Below are positions 7,535-16,123 of a DNA stretch of 64,000 nt, one piece after another. Position 1 is the stretch's first letter. The number at the start of each line of letters is the position of its first letter. Under the pieces are notes generated by a model. That model searched no databases and had not been told where the DNA came from. It saw only the letters and a program-made list of their open reading frames with translations. Position numbers and translations under genes: made by a program. This DNA is from Rugamonas apoptosis (GTDB lineage: Bacteria; Pseudomonadota; Gammaproteobacteria; Burkholderiales; Burkholderiaceae_D), in NCBI RefSeq assembly GCF_014042355.1, contig NZ_JACEZU010000003.1, positions 1-64,000 of the forward strand. Direction: 5' to 3'.

Positions 7535-8119
7535 ATGGCGATATTCGGGTACGGGCGGGTTTCTACGGCAGAGCAAACAGCAGATAACCAGCAGCATGAG
7601 ATCGAGCAGGCGGGCTACAAGGTCGAGTATTGGTACGCCGACACTGTGAGCGGCAAGGCACACGCGGCACAGCGCAAGCAGTTCGGCATCCTGCTGGGCA
7701 AACTTCGCGCGAAGGACACTGTGGTTGTCTCCAAGCTGGATCGCTTGGGGCGCGATGCCCCCGACGTGCTGGCGACAATCAAAACCCTGGGGGCGCTTCA
7801 GGTTGAAGTGGTCGTGCTACAGCTCGGCAAGCTGGACCTGACCTCGCCCGCCGGCAAGCTGATGTTGGCCATGCTGGCGGCCGTGGCTGAGATGGAGCGT
7901 GATCTGATCGTGGAGAGGACGCAAGCCGGGCTGGCCCGCGCCAAGGCTGAGGGTAAGACTCTAGGCAGACCCTCTAAAACGACGCCAGAGCAGCGCGAAG
8001 CGATGATGGCTGCATATCAGCGCAAAGAAAGCGTTAGTGCACTGGCGCGGATGTATGGGGTTTCCAGGGCGACCGTCCTGTCGGTGGTGCAGCCTTCAGC
8101 AAAGTTATTGGCGGGCTAA
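7535..8119 (+). CDS. Serine recombinase (resolvase/invertase family)
   Basis: 194 residues, the usual size for small serine recombinases. The catalytic serine is in GYGRVSTAEQ (Ser10). Arginine-containing active-site motifs KLDRLGRD (about 68-75) and MERDLIVERTQAGL (about 119-132) are present. The long E-helix (GKLMLAMLAAVAEME) and a C-terminal helix-turn-helix (SVSALARMYGVSRATVLSVV) complete the family. It catalyses site-specific double-strand exchange through a phosphoserine intermediate. AGGAG lies seven bases before the ATG. The palindrome upstream is its likely target or operator. No transposase of Tn3 type is seen nearby, so it may resolve or invert island DNA independently. Confidence 0.9.
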   Translation: MAIFGYGRVSTAEQTADNQQHEIEQAGYKVEYWYADTVSGKAHAAQRKQFGILLGKLRAKDTVVVSKLDRLGRDAPDVLATIKTLGALQVEVVVLQLGKLDLTSPAGKLMLAMLAAVAEMERDLIVERTQAGLARAKAEGKTLGRPSKTTPEQREAMMAAYQRKESVSALARMYGVSRATVLSVVQPSAKLLAG

Positions 8120-8169
8120 TACAGCCATGTAACGTCGCCGTACCAAACGCTCGCGTATGCCTTGAATTT

Positions 8170-8484
8170 TCAGCGCTGAGGGTGCTTCATAGCCTCAGAT
8201 TCCATGGCGGCATTTCGCTCCTCGCTGGCCTCAATCGGCTCCATGGCCTCGTCGATAAATGCCTGTGCACGTTCAGCGTCCTCACGAATGCTGGCGGCGG
8301 CGAAAGATCGCTCGTCGTCATAGCTTGGTGGCTCAAGCATGTCCTTAAGCATGGCTTCTAATTCCAGTACGTCCAGCTGCTCGCCAAACTGCCTGCTCTG
8401 TTGGATGTAATGTCTAATTTCTTCGTCTTGCTCAGCCGTCAATGGAAGTCCACGGAACGTACTGCTGGGATCAATCTCTGGCAT
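8170..8484 (-). CDS. Small acidic hypothetical protein
   Basis: 104 residues, rich in Asp and Glu (runs such as AEQDEEIR, EPPSYDDERS, EAMEPIEASEERNAAM) with no cysteine motif or membrane segment. The ATG at 8482-8484 is preceded by GGAGG at good spacing. It is convergent with the recombinase gene. Acidic composition is seen in DNA-mimic inhibitors and in antitoxins, but nothing specific supports either role here. The function is unknown. Confidence 0.6.
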   Translation of the reverse strand: MPEIDPSSTFRGLPLTAEQDEEIRHYIQQSRQFGEQLDVLELEAMLKDMLEPPSYDDERSFAAASIREDAERAQAFIDEAMEPIEASEERNAAMESEAMKHPQR

Positions 8485-8693
8485 GGTGTGCCTCCTACTA
8501 TCATTGCTTCCTCAGTGTACTCGGTTATGGTATTGTTGGATTTTAGTTGCCAATATTGAAATTCCGCCAGCGTGAATTGACGGTGTGGAGTGCGAGCAGA
8601 CCAAGAGTAAGGCGTATTGTGACGAGCGCTGCATTTTGTTTTTTGCTACTAATCTTATTTGTTCAACAGTCTCCTACTTGAACGGGGCACGAA

Positions 8694-8963
8694 ATGAACC
8701 AAGATTTGTTGACTGGCCTATGGCTGGCTCTTGAGGCGCACGACAGTCGGACATCAAGTATTTCGCCGGAAGTCAGTTTTAACGGCATGTACGCTGTCTC
8801 TTTGTATAAAAGCACAATTTTGCAGACTATGCTCGTAAGCGATTTATCGCCGGTGCAACGCTTCGTCGGCCGTGATGGCCAAGCAACGTATGTGCGCTCG
8901 CGGGATAGCGCTAAGGTGAATTGGGGGCCGTGGCGGCATGTTGAGGCGATGACCACTCCTTAA
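8694..8963 (+). CDS. Small hypothetical protein
   Basis: 89 residues starting MNQDLLTGLWLALEAHD. The end, with TYVRSRDSAKVNWGPWRHV, vaguely recalls the pyocin-knob/tail-fibre pattern in which a repeat closes on W-x-P-W, but the match is weak. No convincing Shine-Dalgarno is present, although AACGGGGC lies upstream. A minus-strand frame of similar length (8663-8956) is less protein-like. The 209 bases before it (8485-8693) and the 132 after it show no feature I can identify. Confidence 0.35.
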   Translation: MNQDLLTGLWLALEAHDSRTSSISPEVSFNGMYAVSLYKSTILQTMLVSDLSPVQRFVGRDGQATYVRSRDSAKVNWGPWRHVEAMTTP

Positions 8964-9095
8964 CAGTATGATCTGCATAGACGCCATCTGACCAGCCGTG
9001 GCGGGCCACACCAAGCTATGGCCTCAGCTAGCGGGAAGAGCAAACCGGCGACAACCATCTTCACACCATATTCGTCGTGCACCTGCATCTAGCAA

Positions 9096-10034
9096 CTATT
9101 TCGTCATGCGCACCCAGCCTGCATGAACCGCCTCCTTGAACTTATCCCAATGTGATTCCGGATGATCGCGCTCCCAGGATTCGCGTAATTCTGGTTCGGC
9201 ATCCTCCCAAGCGCTGCCTTGATAGGTCGCGCGGTTCGCCATCGATGCACCGTGGCGATATGCAGGGTCATACTCTTGATACGTACCGCCAACGTAAGAA
9301 AAAGTGTCCAGCCAATGGGCGCGGAAGTAAGTATCCTCACTGATTCCTAAACTGTCGCCACGCTGTATGCTCAAGCTGCCCTGATTGGGCGGCAAGCCTC
9401 TGCTGCTGTCGAACCGGGAAGGCTCGCTTGACGGCGACTCCGCTGCGGGCTCGGCACGCTGCATCGCCCCCGCCTCCTGCGTGCCCTGTTGAGAAGCAGA
9501 TGACCCGGACTGCATCGGCTGCGCCATTTCCTGCGCATCCCTTTGCGCTGTTTGCGACAGGTCTTGCTGTCGCGGTGAACTTTGTTGCAAGCGCGTGTCC
9601 GGCGGGGGAATGAAAGCGCTGCCTTGCTCAGTCTCGGCGCCAGCCCATCCGCCAGCCCCCCACCGGGCCTGTTGTTGGTTGATATCCAGCGGTCTGAAGG
9701 TTTCGACTATAGCCGCCGCGTTCCGGGCTTGTTTGCGGCTATCTGCCTGGATGGTCAAGACCAAACACCCGCGCTTTATCGCCTCGGAATAGATGCTGTG
9801 TTCGCGGTAGTCGGTGCCAAAGCACCTACTGAAAAAGTGCCTAATCTTGTCGGCGATGACCTCGCCAGCTTCGTTTGAGCCGACGATAGTATCGAATTGC
9901 TGCCCAGCGCCGGCGACCGCAGCAGAATCGCTCAGTTGAATGGAGTTAACATCAAAGCCGGCATCTATCAGTGCCTCTCGGGCGCCGTTTGCGTCAGCAC
10001 GATTATCAAATACGGCTGCCAGTGTATGTGTCAT
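9096..10034 (-). CDS. Stress-type protein with YflT-like N-terminal domain
   Basis: 312 residues. Residues 1-115 (LAAVFDNRADANGAREALIDAGF and ADSRKQARNAAAIVETFRP) match the general stress protein 17M/YflT pattern of small alpha/beta domains. A Gln/Ser/Pro-rich low-complexity linker (about 130-225) follows. A C-terminal domain rich in Tyr, Trp and His (YFRAHWLDTF, YRHGASMANRATY, HPESHWDKFKEAVHAGW) resembles a small module shared with other environmental-stress proteins. The cytosolic function is unknown; osmotic or desiccation response is a guess from the family. GAGGGGG precedes the ATG. It looks complete. Confidence 0.65.
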   Translation of the reverse strand: MTHTLAAVFDNRADANGAREALIDAGFDVNSIQLSDSAAVAGAGQQFDTIVGSNEAGEVIADKIRHFFSRCFGTDYREHSIYSEAIKRGCLVLTIQADSRKQARNAAAIVETFRPLDINQQQARWGAGGWAGAETEQGSAFIPPPDTRLQQSSPRQQDLSQTAQRDAQEMAQPMQSGSSASQQGTQEAGAMQRAEPAAESPSSEPSRFDSSRGLPPNQGSLSIQRGDSLGISEDTYFRAHWLDTFSYVGGTYQEYDPAYRHGASMANRATYQGSAWEDAEPELRESWERDHPESHWDKFKEAVHAGWVRMTK

Positions 10035-10178
10035 GATTACCCCCTCAGTTACGGCGCCTAGCCATGCTCAGCCGGTTTAGTACTCAACCTGCGCGCTGCC
10101 TGCATAAATACAGCATAGCAGTTTGAAAGACGCGAACACAGGGTGAACAATCTGTACTTGAGGGACATCCAGCACCGC

Positions 10179-10433
10179 CTACAAGCACAACTGCAGTTCC
10201 TTGAGGATATGCAAGTCCAACGCTACTTGCGACACGCTGCGGCCGTGTAATCGTTGCCTGACTACGCGGTCGATGGCAACGCCGTAATCTTCCAAGAAGG
10301 TGCGGGCATAGAACAGGCCGTGTGTCGCAGTGAGGGCCGTTTCCACAGCGCGTACTGCTGCACGATGAAATAGAACTTCGACGTTAAACTTGATTGGGAT
10401 TGGACTGTCTATGGCTCGCTCCAGATGATGCAT
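10179..10433 (-). CDS. Hypothetical protein, 84 residues
   Basis: The sequence reads as a plausible small helical soluble protein (FHRAAVRAVETALTATHGLFYARTFLEDYGV, with RQRLHGRSVSQVALDL). It lacks an obvious ribosome-binding site, so the true start may differ. No family is recognised. It could be the remnant of a longer gene, since the region upstream (10434 onward) looks degraded. Confidence 0.4.
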   Translation of the reverse strand: MHHLERAIDSPIPIKFNVEVLFHRAAVRAVETALTATHGLFYARTFLEDYGVAIDRVVRQRLHGRSVSQVALDLHILKELQLCL

Positions 10434-11265
10434 TAAGGGTAGCAGTAGCGACTGGCGAGCAGTTGATATTTCTCAACCCGCAGCGATTGCCGGGTAGCGC
10501 GTGAGGATGAGGTGTTTGGCCGTCCAGGAGCTGTCGGCATCTATTCCAAGTGACCTGCTGTGCGCAGATATTTTTCGCCGAGGATCACCGTCGGTGCTGG
10601 CCCAGCGTCTTGATTAGCTCTTCCGCCGCGCGCCTACCCCAACCGATGAATTCAGCATCTGCCCGTGCGGCAATTTCTTCCATGGTGTACGGAGCGCGGT
10701 GCAACGAAGCGTGTGCATGGCTTCGCCAGCTGGTCTTGTCTGCTTCACGCGGCGGATCTGGGTCGGGTCTGCGTATTTGCACGGTGCCCCCGAATTTTCC
10801 TGAAATTTCACCCGATCAGTCAAGTCTACTATTATGGAGTACAAAGTCAAAAGGATTGCACCAGCGAGATTGCTTCCGAAAAAAAGGCCCCACCCATGGG
10901 GGGAGGCCGAAGGCACCACCCCGCCCCATAGCCCTAAAACGGTCATTCCCTCAAAAATTTTCCGCCATAGAAAAAGTAAAAATTTTTTCGGCGGCGGACA
11001 TGGCGCGTAAAAGGCCGAATCGAATTATGTAGGTTGAGGCTCCTCGGCGCCATGGTGAACATCGAAAGCCATCCGTTTCGTCATAGCAAGTGATGCCCTA
11101 AGTGCATTCCAGCGCTCGCGGGAACACCTTCAGATCCGTGTGCAAGCGCGCGAGCATCAAAGTGAACGGCTGACTATGTCCATTTCGTCGCCGGTGGCGA
11201 ACTGATTGACACCCAATCTGGGCGCACGTGAAAAAACGGCATCTCGCACGATGCCGTTGAAAGAG
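10434..11265. other. 832-base stretch without a confident gene; possible phage debris
   Basis: No frame has both good codon use and a ribosome site. A 65-residue minus-strand frame (10585-10782) ends in a protein-like stretch (MEEIAARADAEFIGWGRRAAEELIKTLG) and may be a gene remnant. Near 11000 a short plus-strand frame (M-A-R-K-R-P-N-R-I-M, stop) follows an A/T tract and TCGGCGGCGG, resembling the truncated start of a phage packaging gene. G/C-rich CCCACCCATGGGGGGAGG lies near 10890. The area looks degraded. Confidence 0.35.
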
Positions 11266-12684
11266 CTAGAAATGCAACTCCCGCAGGGTGTCGTTGATGT
11301 TAGCCCTGATCGCTTCGCGCGCGCCACGGTCACTGGTCGCACGATACCGCTCCCGCAACGTCGCGAGAACAATATATTCCGACTTGTTCTTGCGAACGTG
11401 CGCACCGATGCCGAGGTCATACCCGGAGTCGCCGATGAGGTTGACGAACTTGGCGCGCTCCGAATACGCCGCAGCTGCGGCGACAAAATCGTCGATTTGG
11501 CTCGTCGCGCACGATTGCGTTTCGCAGTTGAGAACGTTGGTTTCGAGACGTTGAAATTCACGCTTCGCCGCATAGAACTTTTGGATGTTCTCAGAACTGC
11601 CGATACGTTCGGCGCGCTCTTTGTCTTTGCGTACACGTTCCTCTTCCCGTACCTTTTGGTCCTCCTCATTTTTACGCGCGAAGTCGAGTGAGTCGTGAAG
11701 CATGGCGGATGCGGCTTCGTTGTGGGTTGTTAGCGCAACCAGGCTCACAGGTTTTTCTTCCTGATCCTGCGTCTCTGTAAGGCTCGGATGCAGGAAGTTT
11801 TTGTTTACCTTGCAGCCATCGAGCACTTCGCCCGCGAGTGTGTTGTCGGTTATTTCGTAGCCGCTATTTTGCCGCATGAGGAGTTTGTGATTGCGCACGA
11901 GGCATGCATTGCGCGAGTCGAGAAGGAGGATCGAGTTCGGCGTTGAAGCAACGTACCCCGATTCCACTTCGCATTCATGCTTAATACGATCAATAATCTT
12001 CTGGTCGGTGAGCGGGCCTTTCTTCTTGGCGTCCGCGATGCCGTTGGCGAAACATGTCGCCAGCGTTTCTGCCCGCGCCGCCTTGACGTCGTTCATCACC
12101 GCGTCGTACTCCGCTTGCACCTTCGATGTTTCGAAGGGATTGTTGATGGCAAGTAGTCTTTGCGCGGACGGCGATTCGTTGATGATCTTCTGACCCCAAT
12201 GGGTACCGTAGAGACCGGCGAAGACGAGGTAGCCAAAGATGCACCAGTAGATCGCGCGCAGAATGATGAGGCCGCGGTTGGCGTCCGTGCGGATGCTTGC
12301 CATCTCGATCACCCAGTAGACGATGAGGCCGAGCGCCGCGAGTCCGAAATATTTCTCGATCGGGAGGAAGGTGATCGTGAGTGGAATGATCATCACCAGG
12401 TAGACCGTTGCCGGCACCTGCTTCGTGACCCAGACCTTGCTTGCGTTCCAGCCGCCGCGCACCGACCAGGAATCGAGCGCGTCGATCATGAAGACCGCGC
12501 ACAGTATGGCCGGCTGCAACAGCACGAAGAAGGCGAGGAAGAGGAAGACGAACAGCATGAAGATCGTCGCGCCTTGCCAGCCCATGGCCTTGAGTCCGAC
12601 GTCAACGAGCACCAGGCCCGCATAGCCGACGAGGACGAACCAAACGTTGATGTAGGCGCGATTTGCCAGTCCGAGTGCAGACAC
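11266..12684 (-). CDS. Membrane protein with N-terminal transmembrane block and C-terminal coiled coil
   Basis: 472 residues. The first 190 hold about five hydrophobic helices (including YINVWFVLVGYAGLVLVDVGL, IFMLFVFLFLAFFVLLQPAIL and YWCIFGYLVFAGLYG). Residues about 190-472 are soluble and helical, with a charged coiled-coil-like segment (KNEEDQKVREEERVRKDKERA, about 340-365) and several cysteines. No enzymatic motif is seen. It starts at GTG 12684, one base after the upstream gene's stop, with GGGGAGG just before it, so the two form an operon. No family is recognised. Its conserved-looking neighbours and divergent partner suggest one system at the membrane. Confidence 0.65.
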   Translation of the reverse strand: MSALGLANRAYINVWFVLVGYAGLVLVDVGLKAMGWQGATIFMLFVFLFLAFFVLLQPAILCAVFMIDALDSWSVRGGWNASKVWVTKQVPATVYLVMIIPLTITFLPIEKYFGLAALGLIVYWVIEMASIRTDANRGLIILRAIYWCIFGYLVFAGLYGTHWGQKIINESPSAQRLLAINNPFETSKVQAEYDAVMNDVKAARAETLATCFANGIADAKKKGPLTDQKIIDRIKHECEVESGYVASTPNSILLLDSRNACLVRNHKLLMRQNSGYEITDNTLAGEVLDGCKVNKNFLHPSLTETQDQEEKPVSLVALTTHNEAASAMLHDSLDFARKNEEDQKVREEERVRKDKERAERIGSSENIQKFYAAKREFQRLETNVLNCETQSCATSQIDDFVAAAAAYSERAKFVNLIGDSGYDLGIGAHVRKNKSEYIVLATLRERYRATSDRGAREAIRANINDTLRELHF

Positions 12685-12685
12685 T

Positions 12686-13405
12686 TTACCTCCCCTTGTT
12701 TGCTTGCTTCGCCTTCTGCGCGAAGAGTTGATTCAGGAATTGAATCTCGTTCGAGGTCGCGGCCGAGCCGTCGATGCCGCCGACCAGTAGCTTGCCGAGG
12801 AACACCTTCGCGAGCGATTGCTTGCGCGGCGTGGTGTCGACGACTGCGCCGTGCGTCTTGAGCGCGCCCGCCTTGATCCAGCCGATGAGCTGCGGCGCGC
12901 GCTCGGCGATAAAGGTGGACGTGCGGCTTGCATACCATTTCATGGTTGCCGCCGCGCCGGGCTTGGGCGTAATGCCGACGCCGGTGCGCAGAAACATGAG
13001 CGCCTCATCCATGTCGTGTGCGGCGACCTCGGCCAGGTCGGCCAGGAAGTCCAGGCGCTCCCGATCTAGTGCCTGGAAGTCCGCCGTGGATTTATGCTGG
13101 GCCACACCGGCGTGGTTGGGCGAGCGGCGCGCAGCCATGAGCGCCCGGAAGACGTTGCGCTCGGCGGCGTCCAGCTGGTCCATCAGCGCGAGAATGTGCT
13201 TCTGGGCTGCCTCGCTGCGCTCGCTGCGCAGGAGATGCAAGAGGCGCGTGAATTCTCCGGCGTCAGCCTCGGTTTCTTGTAGCGGGAGTTCGCCAAGAAG
13301 TTGGGCGATTGCGGTCTGGAGTTTTTTGACGTCGAAGTGGTTTTTCACTTGCATGGCGGCGAGCGCGCCGTTGATCACGAGCGAAACGATCGAGGGACTG
13401 ACCAT
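12686..13405 (-). CDS. Helical hypothetical protein, first gene of membrane operon
   Basis: 239 residues, mostly helical and soluble. The N-terminus (MVSPSIVSLVINGALAAMQVKNHFDVKKLQTAIAQLL) is hydrophobic enough to be a membrane-associating helix, but no cleavable signal is obvious. No catalytic motif is seen. Its stop is one base from the GTG of the downstream membrane protein, and GGGGAGG for that gene lies within its end. A divergent promoter region of 252 bases with an inverted repeat separates it from the gene at 13658. The function is unknown. Confidence 0.6.
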   Translation of the reverse strand: MVSPSIVSLVINGALAAMQVKNHFDVKKLQTAIAQLLGELPLQETEADAGEFTRLLHLLRSERSEAAQKHILALMDQLDAAERNVFRALMAARRSPNHAGVAQHKSTADFQALDRERLDFLADLAEVAAHDMDEALMFLRTGVGITPKPGAAATMKWYASRTSTFIAERAPQLIGWIKAGALKTHGAVVDTTPRKQSLAKVFLGKLLVGGIDGSAATSNEIQFLNQLFAQKAKQANKGR

Positions 13406-13457
13406 AGCGCCTCCAAAGAATTATCTTGATAGATGAATCAACTTTATTATATATTTA

Positions 13458-13481
13458 AAACATTTTCACAACTAAATGTTT
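13458..13481. promoter_or_regulatory. Inverted repeat AAACATTT-N8-AAATGTTT in divergent promoter region
   Basis: The two 8-base arms (13458-13465 and 13474-13481) are perfect and lie within an A/T-rich stretch (TATATATTTAAAA) between the divergent genes at 13405 and 13658. This is a good candidate operator or overlapping promoter for both transcripts. The rest of 13406-13657 holds CCAAGCTTGG near 13590 and a GAGGAGAG ribosome site for the plus-strand gene. Confidence 0.5.
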
Positions 13482-13657
13482 GAGTCCGAAATAGGGGACT
13501 AGTGAGTTGACGCTCGTGAAATCAAGAACTGGACTTCTTTCCGAACCGCCGCCACCCGCGGTGACCGTGCGCCGATTCAGTGCATGCCCAAGCTTGGCTG
13601 GTGAAGCTGCGTGCCCGGGTGTTGGCGGCTTGACGACTGCACACTGAGGAGAGTTAC

Positions 13658-14743
13658 ATGAATACCCTTCCCGATCCCAAGCAAACCATCCGTTCCCTGC
13701 GCAACATCGCCTCGACGATCCACTCCCTCGAAGCCAAGCTCGCGCCGCTTGCAAGCCAGCTTGCACTGATGAAGAACAATGGCATCACGAGTGGCAAGCA
13801 GTACGACCGCCTCGTTCGCGACATCGGTACAACTGAATGCAAGCTTGCGCCACTCATCGCGCGCCGCACTGAAATCGAAGAGCCGTTCCAGAAAGCTCGC
13901 CACGCGGCAGGCCAGGAATGTACTCGCCGCTCGAAGGAAATCAAAGACCTGCAGGACGTCATGAACCAGTGGGCGGAATCCGCCCTCGACGAGAAAATCA
14001 AGGATACGATTTCCGAACTCACGAAGTCGGGTATGAGTGAGAATAAAGCGCGCAAGACCCCTGTCGTTCTCGCGCTCAACGAACAACGCCCGGAATACAA
14101 GGTGAAAAGTGCTGCCGCTAGGCAGACATATGAAAAAGTGTATGCCGAGACGCTTGGAATCGTAAATCACTGCGACAAGGTGCTCGAGCCCGGACTGCAG
14201 CCGCCTGCGTTCGCGAACACCAAAGGCGGTCGCGTAATCGCCATCGGCATATTCGCAGTTGTCTTCGCGTTGATCAGCATTATCCTCCTCCAACACTCCT
14301 CGCACAGAACAGGTCACGTACTCCTCGTCTTGCGGACCCTCCTGCTGGGCTGGGTGTGCTACGATGTGATCGATACACGCGCCAAGCGAATAGAGTGGAA
14401 GGCGACGTGGAACGATGAATCGAGTAGCTCCTGGTCGCCATTTGCGGGAGCCTGCCTGCTTGGCCTTGTCGTGCTCTACATCGACTCCATGCCGTTTAGC
14501 TCTGACACTTTTGGTGTAATTGACTTCATCGCTACCATCATTAGCTTGGCCGCGTCCGTAGGCATCTTTGCCTTCTTCGTGGCTTCCCTTGACACCAAAA
14601 ATGCGGACGCGAAGCAAGCCGATGAGAAATGGTGGAAGGAAAAACGTGAGTCGGAGTGGACTCGCGAGGACGATATCAAGCATGGCCTCGAAAAGCTACA
14701 GCGCGATATCGAAGAGGACGTCATCAACTACGGTAAAAAATAA
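13658..14743 (+). CDS. Coiled-coil membrane protein, divergent partner of 11266-13405
   Basis: 361 residues. The N-terminal 180 are helical and coiled-coil-like (SLEAKLAPLASQLALMKNNG, EIEEPFQKARHAAGQECTRR). Then come about four transmembrane helices: VIAIGIFAVVFALISIILL, VLLVLRTLLLGWVCYDVI, PFAGACLLGLVVLYI and FIATIISLAASVGIFAFFV. A highly charged C-terminal tail follows (EKWWKEKRESEW, EDDIKHGLEKLQRDIEEDV). GAGGAGAG precedes ATG 13658. The topology mirrors the 472-residue protein across the divergent promoter, with the coiled coil at the opposite end. No family is recognised. Confidence 0.65.
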   Translation: MNTLPDPKQTIRSLRNIASTIHSLEAKLAPLASQLALMKNNGITSGKQYDRLVRDIGTTECKLAPLIARRTEIEEPFQKARHAAGQECTRRSKEIKDLQDVMNQWAESALDEKIKDTISELTKSGMSENKARKTPVVLALNEQRPEYKVKSAAARQTYEKVYAETLGIVNHCDKVLEPGLQPPAFANTKGGRVIAIGIFAVVFALISIILLQHSSHRTGHVLLVLRTLLLGWVCYDVIDTRAKRIEWKATWNDESSSSWSPFAGACLLGLVVLYIDSMPFSSDTFGVIDFIATIISLAASVGIFAFFVASLDTKNADAKQADEKWWKEKRESEWTREDDIKHGLEKLQRDIEEDVINYGKK

Positions 14744-14902
14744 ACTACCTCCATGTAGGGCGATTGGTCTCGGTCCGTTCAACGCTTCTTTGGAAGGAAA
14801 AAACATGTCCGCCGATTCCTGCTTGAATGGCGTACGCTCTACAGGACCGTAACCACCCGCAGCTACATCATAGAAATTCTCTTTTTATCTGTAATCCTGG
14901 CC

Positions 14903-15142
14903 ATGCCGACCATCGCCCTTTTTGGCTTGCTATGGGATCAGCGACCGCGAAAACGTAGCATTTGCCAGGCGGCGGAAGCCGTTCATCCCATTGTGCGGCA
15001 CCCGCCTGCTGGCGAGGTGCCTGCATTGCTGCCGGCCGATTACATGGTCATTGGCCTGGCATCGATGGAGGACGCCGCGATCCTGGCGCGACTGCAGCGG
15101 ATCGAGCGCTTGATTGACCCGTTGCCGGACAGGGTGCAGTAA
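14903..15142 (+). CDS. Possible short membrane protein or gene fragment
   Basis: The frame is open from about 14759 and reads through a strongly hydrophobic stretch (YIIEILFLSVILAMPTIALF) that begins before the first ATG at 14903. The annotated start would therefore cut a membrane helix. No earlier ATG or GTG and no ribosome site exist in frame. The end (ARLQRIERLIDPLPDRVQ) looks like a soluble helix. It is most simply the 3' part of a disrupted membrane-protein gene. Confidence 0.3.
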   Translation: MPTIALFGLLWDQRPRKRSICQAAEAVHPIVRHPPAGEVPALLPADYMVIGLASMEDAAILARLQRIERLIDPLPDRVQ

Positions 15143-15170
15143 CCGACAAGACCAGCTCCCCGTTGATCCT

Positions 15171-15368
15171 TTATCCGAGGCGGTTGTGAAGCCAATCTGC
15201 GACCTTGGCCCTCAACCTGGCACGCCAGTCATCGTTCAGCTCGATGGGGTGATCGAGGACTTTCCCGGTATAAATCTGGGCTGGTATCTCTCGTGGCGGC
15301 CAGTCAATTTCGGGACGTGCCTTGGCCAAATTCGACTCAGCTAGAGCGCTGTCGCGCTTATCCGTCAC
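15171..15368 (-). CDS. Small hypothetical protein coupled to zinc-ribbon gene
   Basis: 65 residues. Its start overlaps the stop of the upstream gene (ATGA, 15365-15368), which strongly suggests a translated, coupled gene. The sequence (ARPEIDWPPREIPAQIYTGK, DDWRARLRAKVADWLHNRLG) is amphipathic with a basic end. No recognised domain. Confidence 0.55.
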   Translation of the reverse strand: MTDKRDSALAESNLAKARPEIDWPPREIPAQIYTGKVLDHPIELNDDWRARLRAKVADWLHNRLG

Positions 15369-16111
15369 AGCACTTCATCACTCAAGGGCCGCACCTGCGT
15401 GTCGCCACGCCGCGCCAACCTTTCGATCAAGCTCGCCCTGATCTCACTATGTCCATCCGGCTGCACGGCCCTCAGCACGGCCGCCGCCTCATTTAAGCGG
15501 CCCAGCAGGCGCAACAACTCGCCTTTTTCAACCATGTCGGCCGGCCGCATCTCGCCCTGCTCAAGCAAATCCAGTATCGCCCGCATGTTGGCCCACTCAT
15601 CGGCCTCGGGCATGGTCGGCACGTTCGGGATCGGCGACCCGTCCGATCGGACGCGGAAGCGGTCGTTCAGGGTCCACCAGATGCGTCTACGCAGCCACAG
15701 GAGCCTGTCGCGACTCAATCCTTCGGACCTGGCCAGCACGTAGGCCACGTCCTCGAAATCGGCGCTGTCGGCGCTCTGGGCGCTCTTCCAACCATCAGGT
15801 AGCTGGAGCCACTCTTGCTCTTCACGGAGCCGACCATGAGGGTCATCACGCCAGCGCGCCAACAGGCGCGCCAAGCGCCCTATGGGCCATGGCTTAGATG
15901 GCAACACACCGACCACTTCAGTATCTTCGCGCCAGAAGATCGCGGCACAGGCGCGACACCGTACCAGAGGCGACTGTGCCCACCACGCGGTCGGTGCTCC
16001 ATCGGACCAGTCGCGGGTCCCGCTGAAGTTGATGGTACGCAGTCGCTGGCGAAGGAAGAAGCCCTCGCAGCCCGGGCACTTGCGTACTTCGGGGTCTTGG
16101 AAGCTGGTCAT
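15365..16111 (-). CDS. Zinc-ribbon hypothetical protein
   Basis: 248 residues. Two cysteine pairs, CPGC near residue 13 and CRAC near 53, form a probable N-terminal zinc ribbon. The remainder is helical and charged, with tetratricopeptide-like composition near the end (LLRLLGRLNEAAAVLRAVQPDG). It is the first gene of a two-gene operon with the 65-residue gene. A truncated paralogue of its N-terminus lies 450 bases upstream (16559-16720). The function is unknown; the family appears to be an island gene. Confidence 0.6.
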   Translation of the reverse strand: MTSFQDPEVRKCPGCEGFFLRQRLRTINFSGTRDWSDGAPTAWWAQSPLVRCRACAAIFWREDTEVVGVLPSKPWPIGRLARLLARWRDDPHGRLREEQEWLQLPDGWKSAQSADSADFEDVAYVLARSEGLSRDRLLWLRRRIWWTLNDRFRVRSDGSPIPNVPTMPEADEWANMRAILDLLEQGEMRPADMVEKGELLRLLGRLNEAAAVLRAVQPDGHSEIRASLIERLARRGDTQVRPLSDEVL

Positions 16112-16123
16112 GCAGTATTGGCG

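Noticed and set aside
5537..8119. Gabija defence system (OLD nuclease plus neighbour)
   Set aside because: Gabija needs a UvrD-like GajB helicase; the neighbour is a serine recombinase and no helicase is within reach.
10614..10946. Minus-strand frame of 110 codons with a hydrophobic stretch
   Set aside because: It conflicts with the better-looking 10585-10782 frame and reads across a G/C-rich repeat without a ribosome site.
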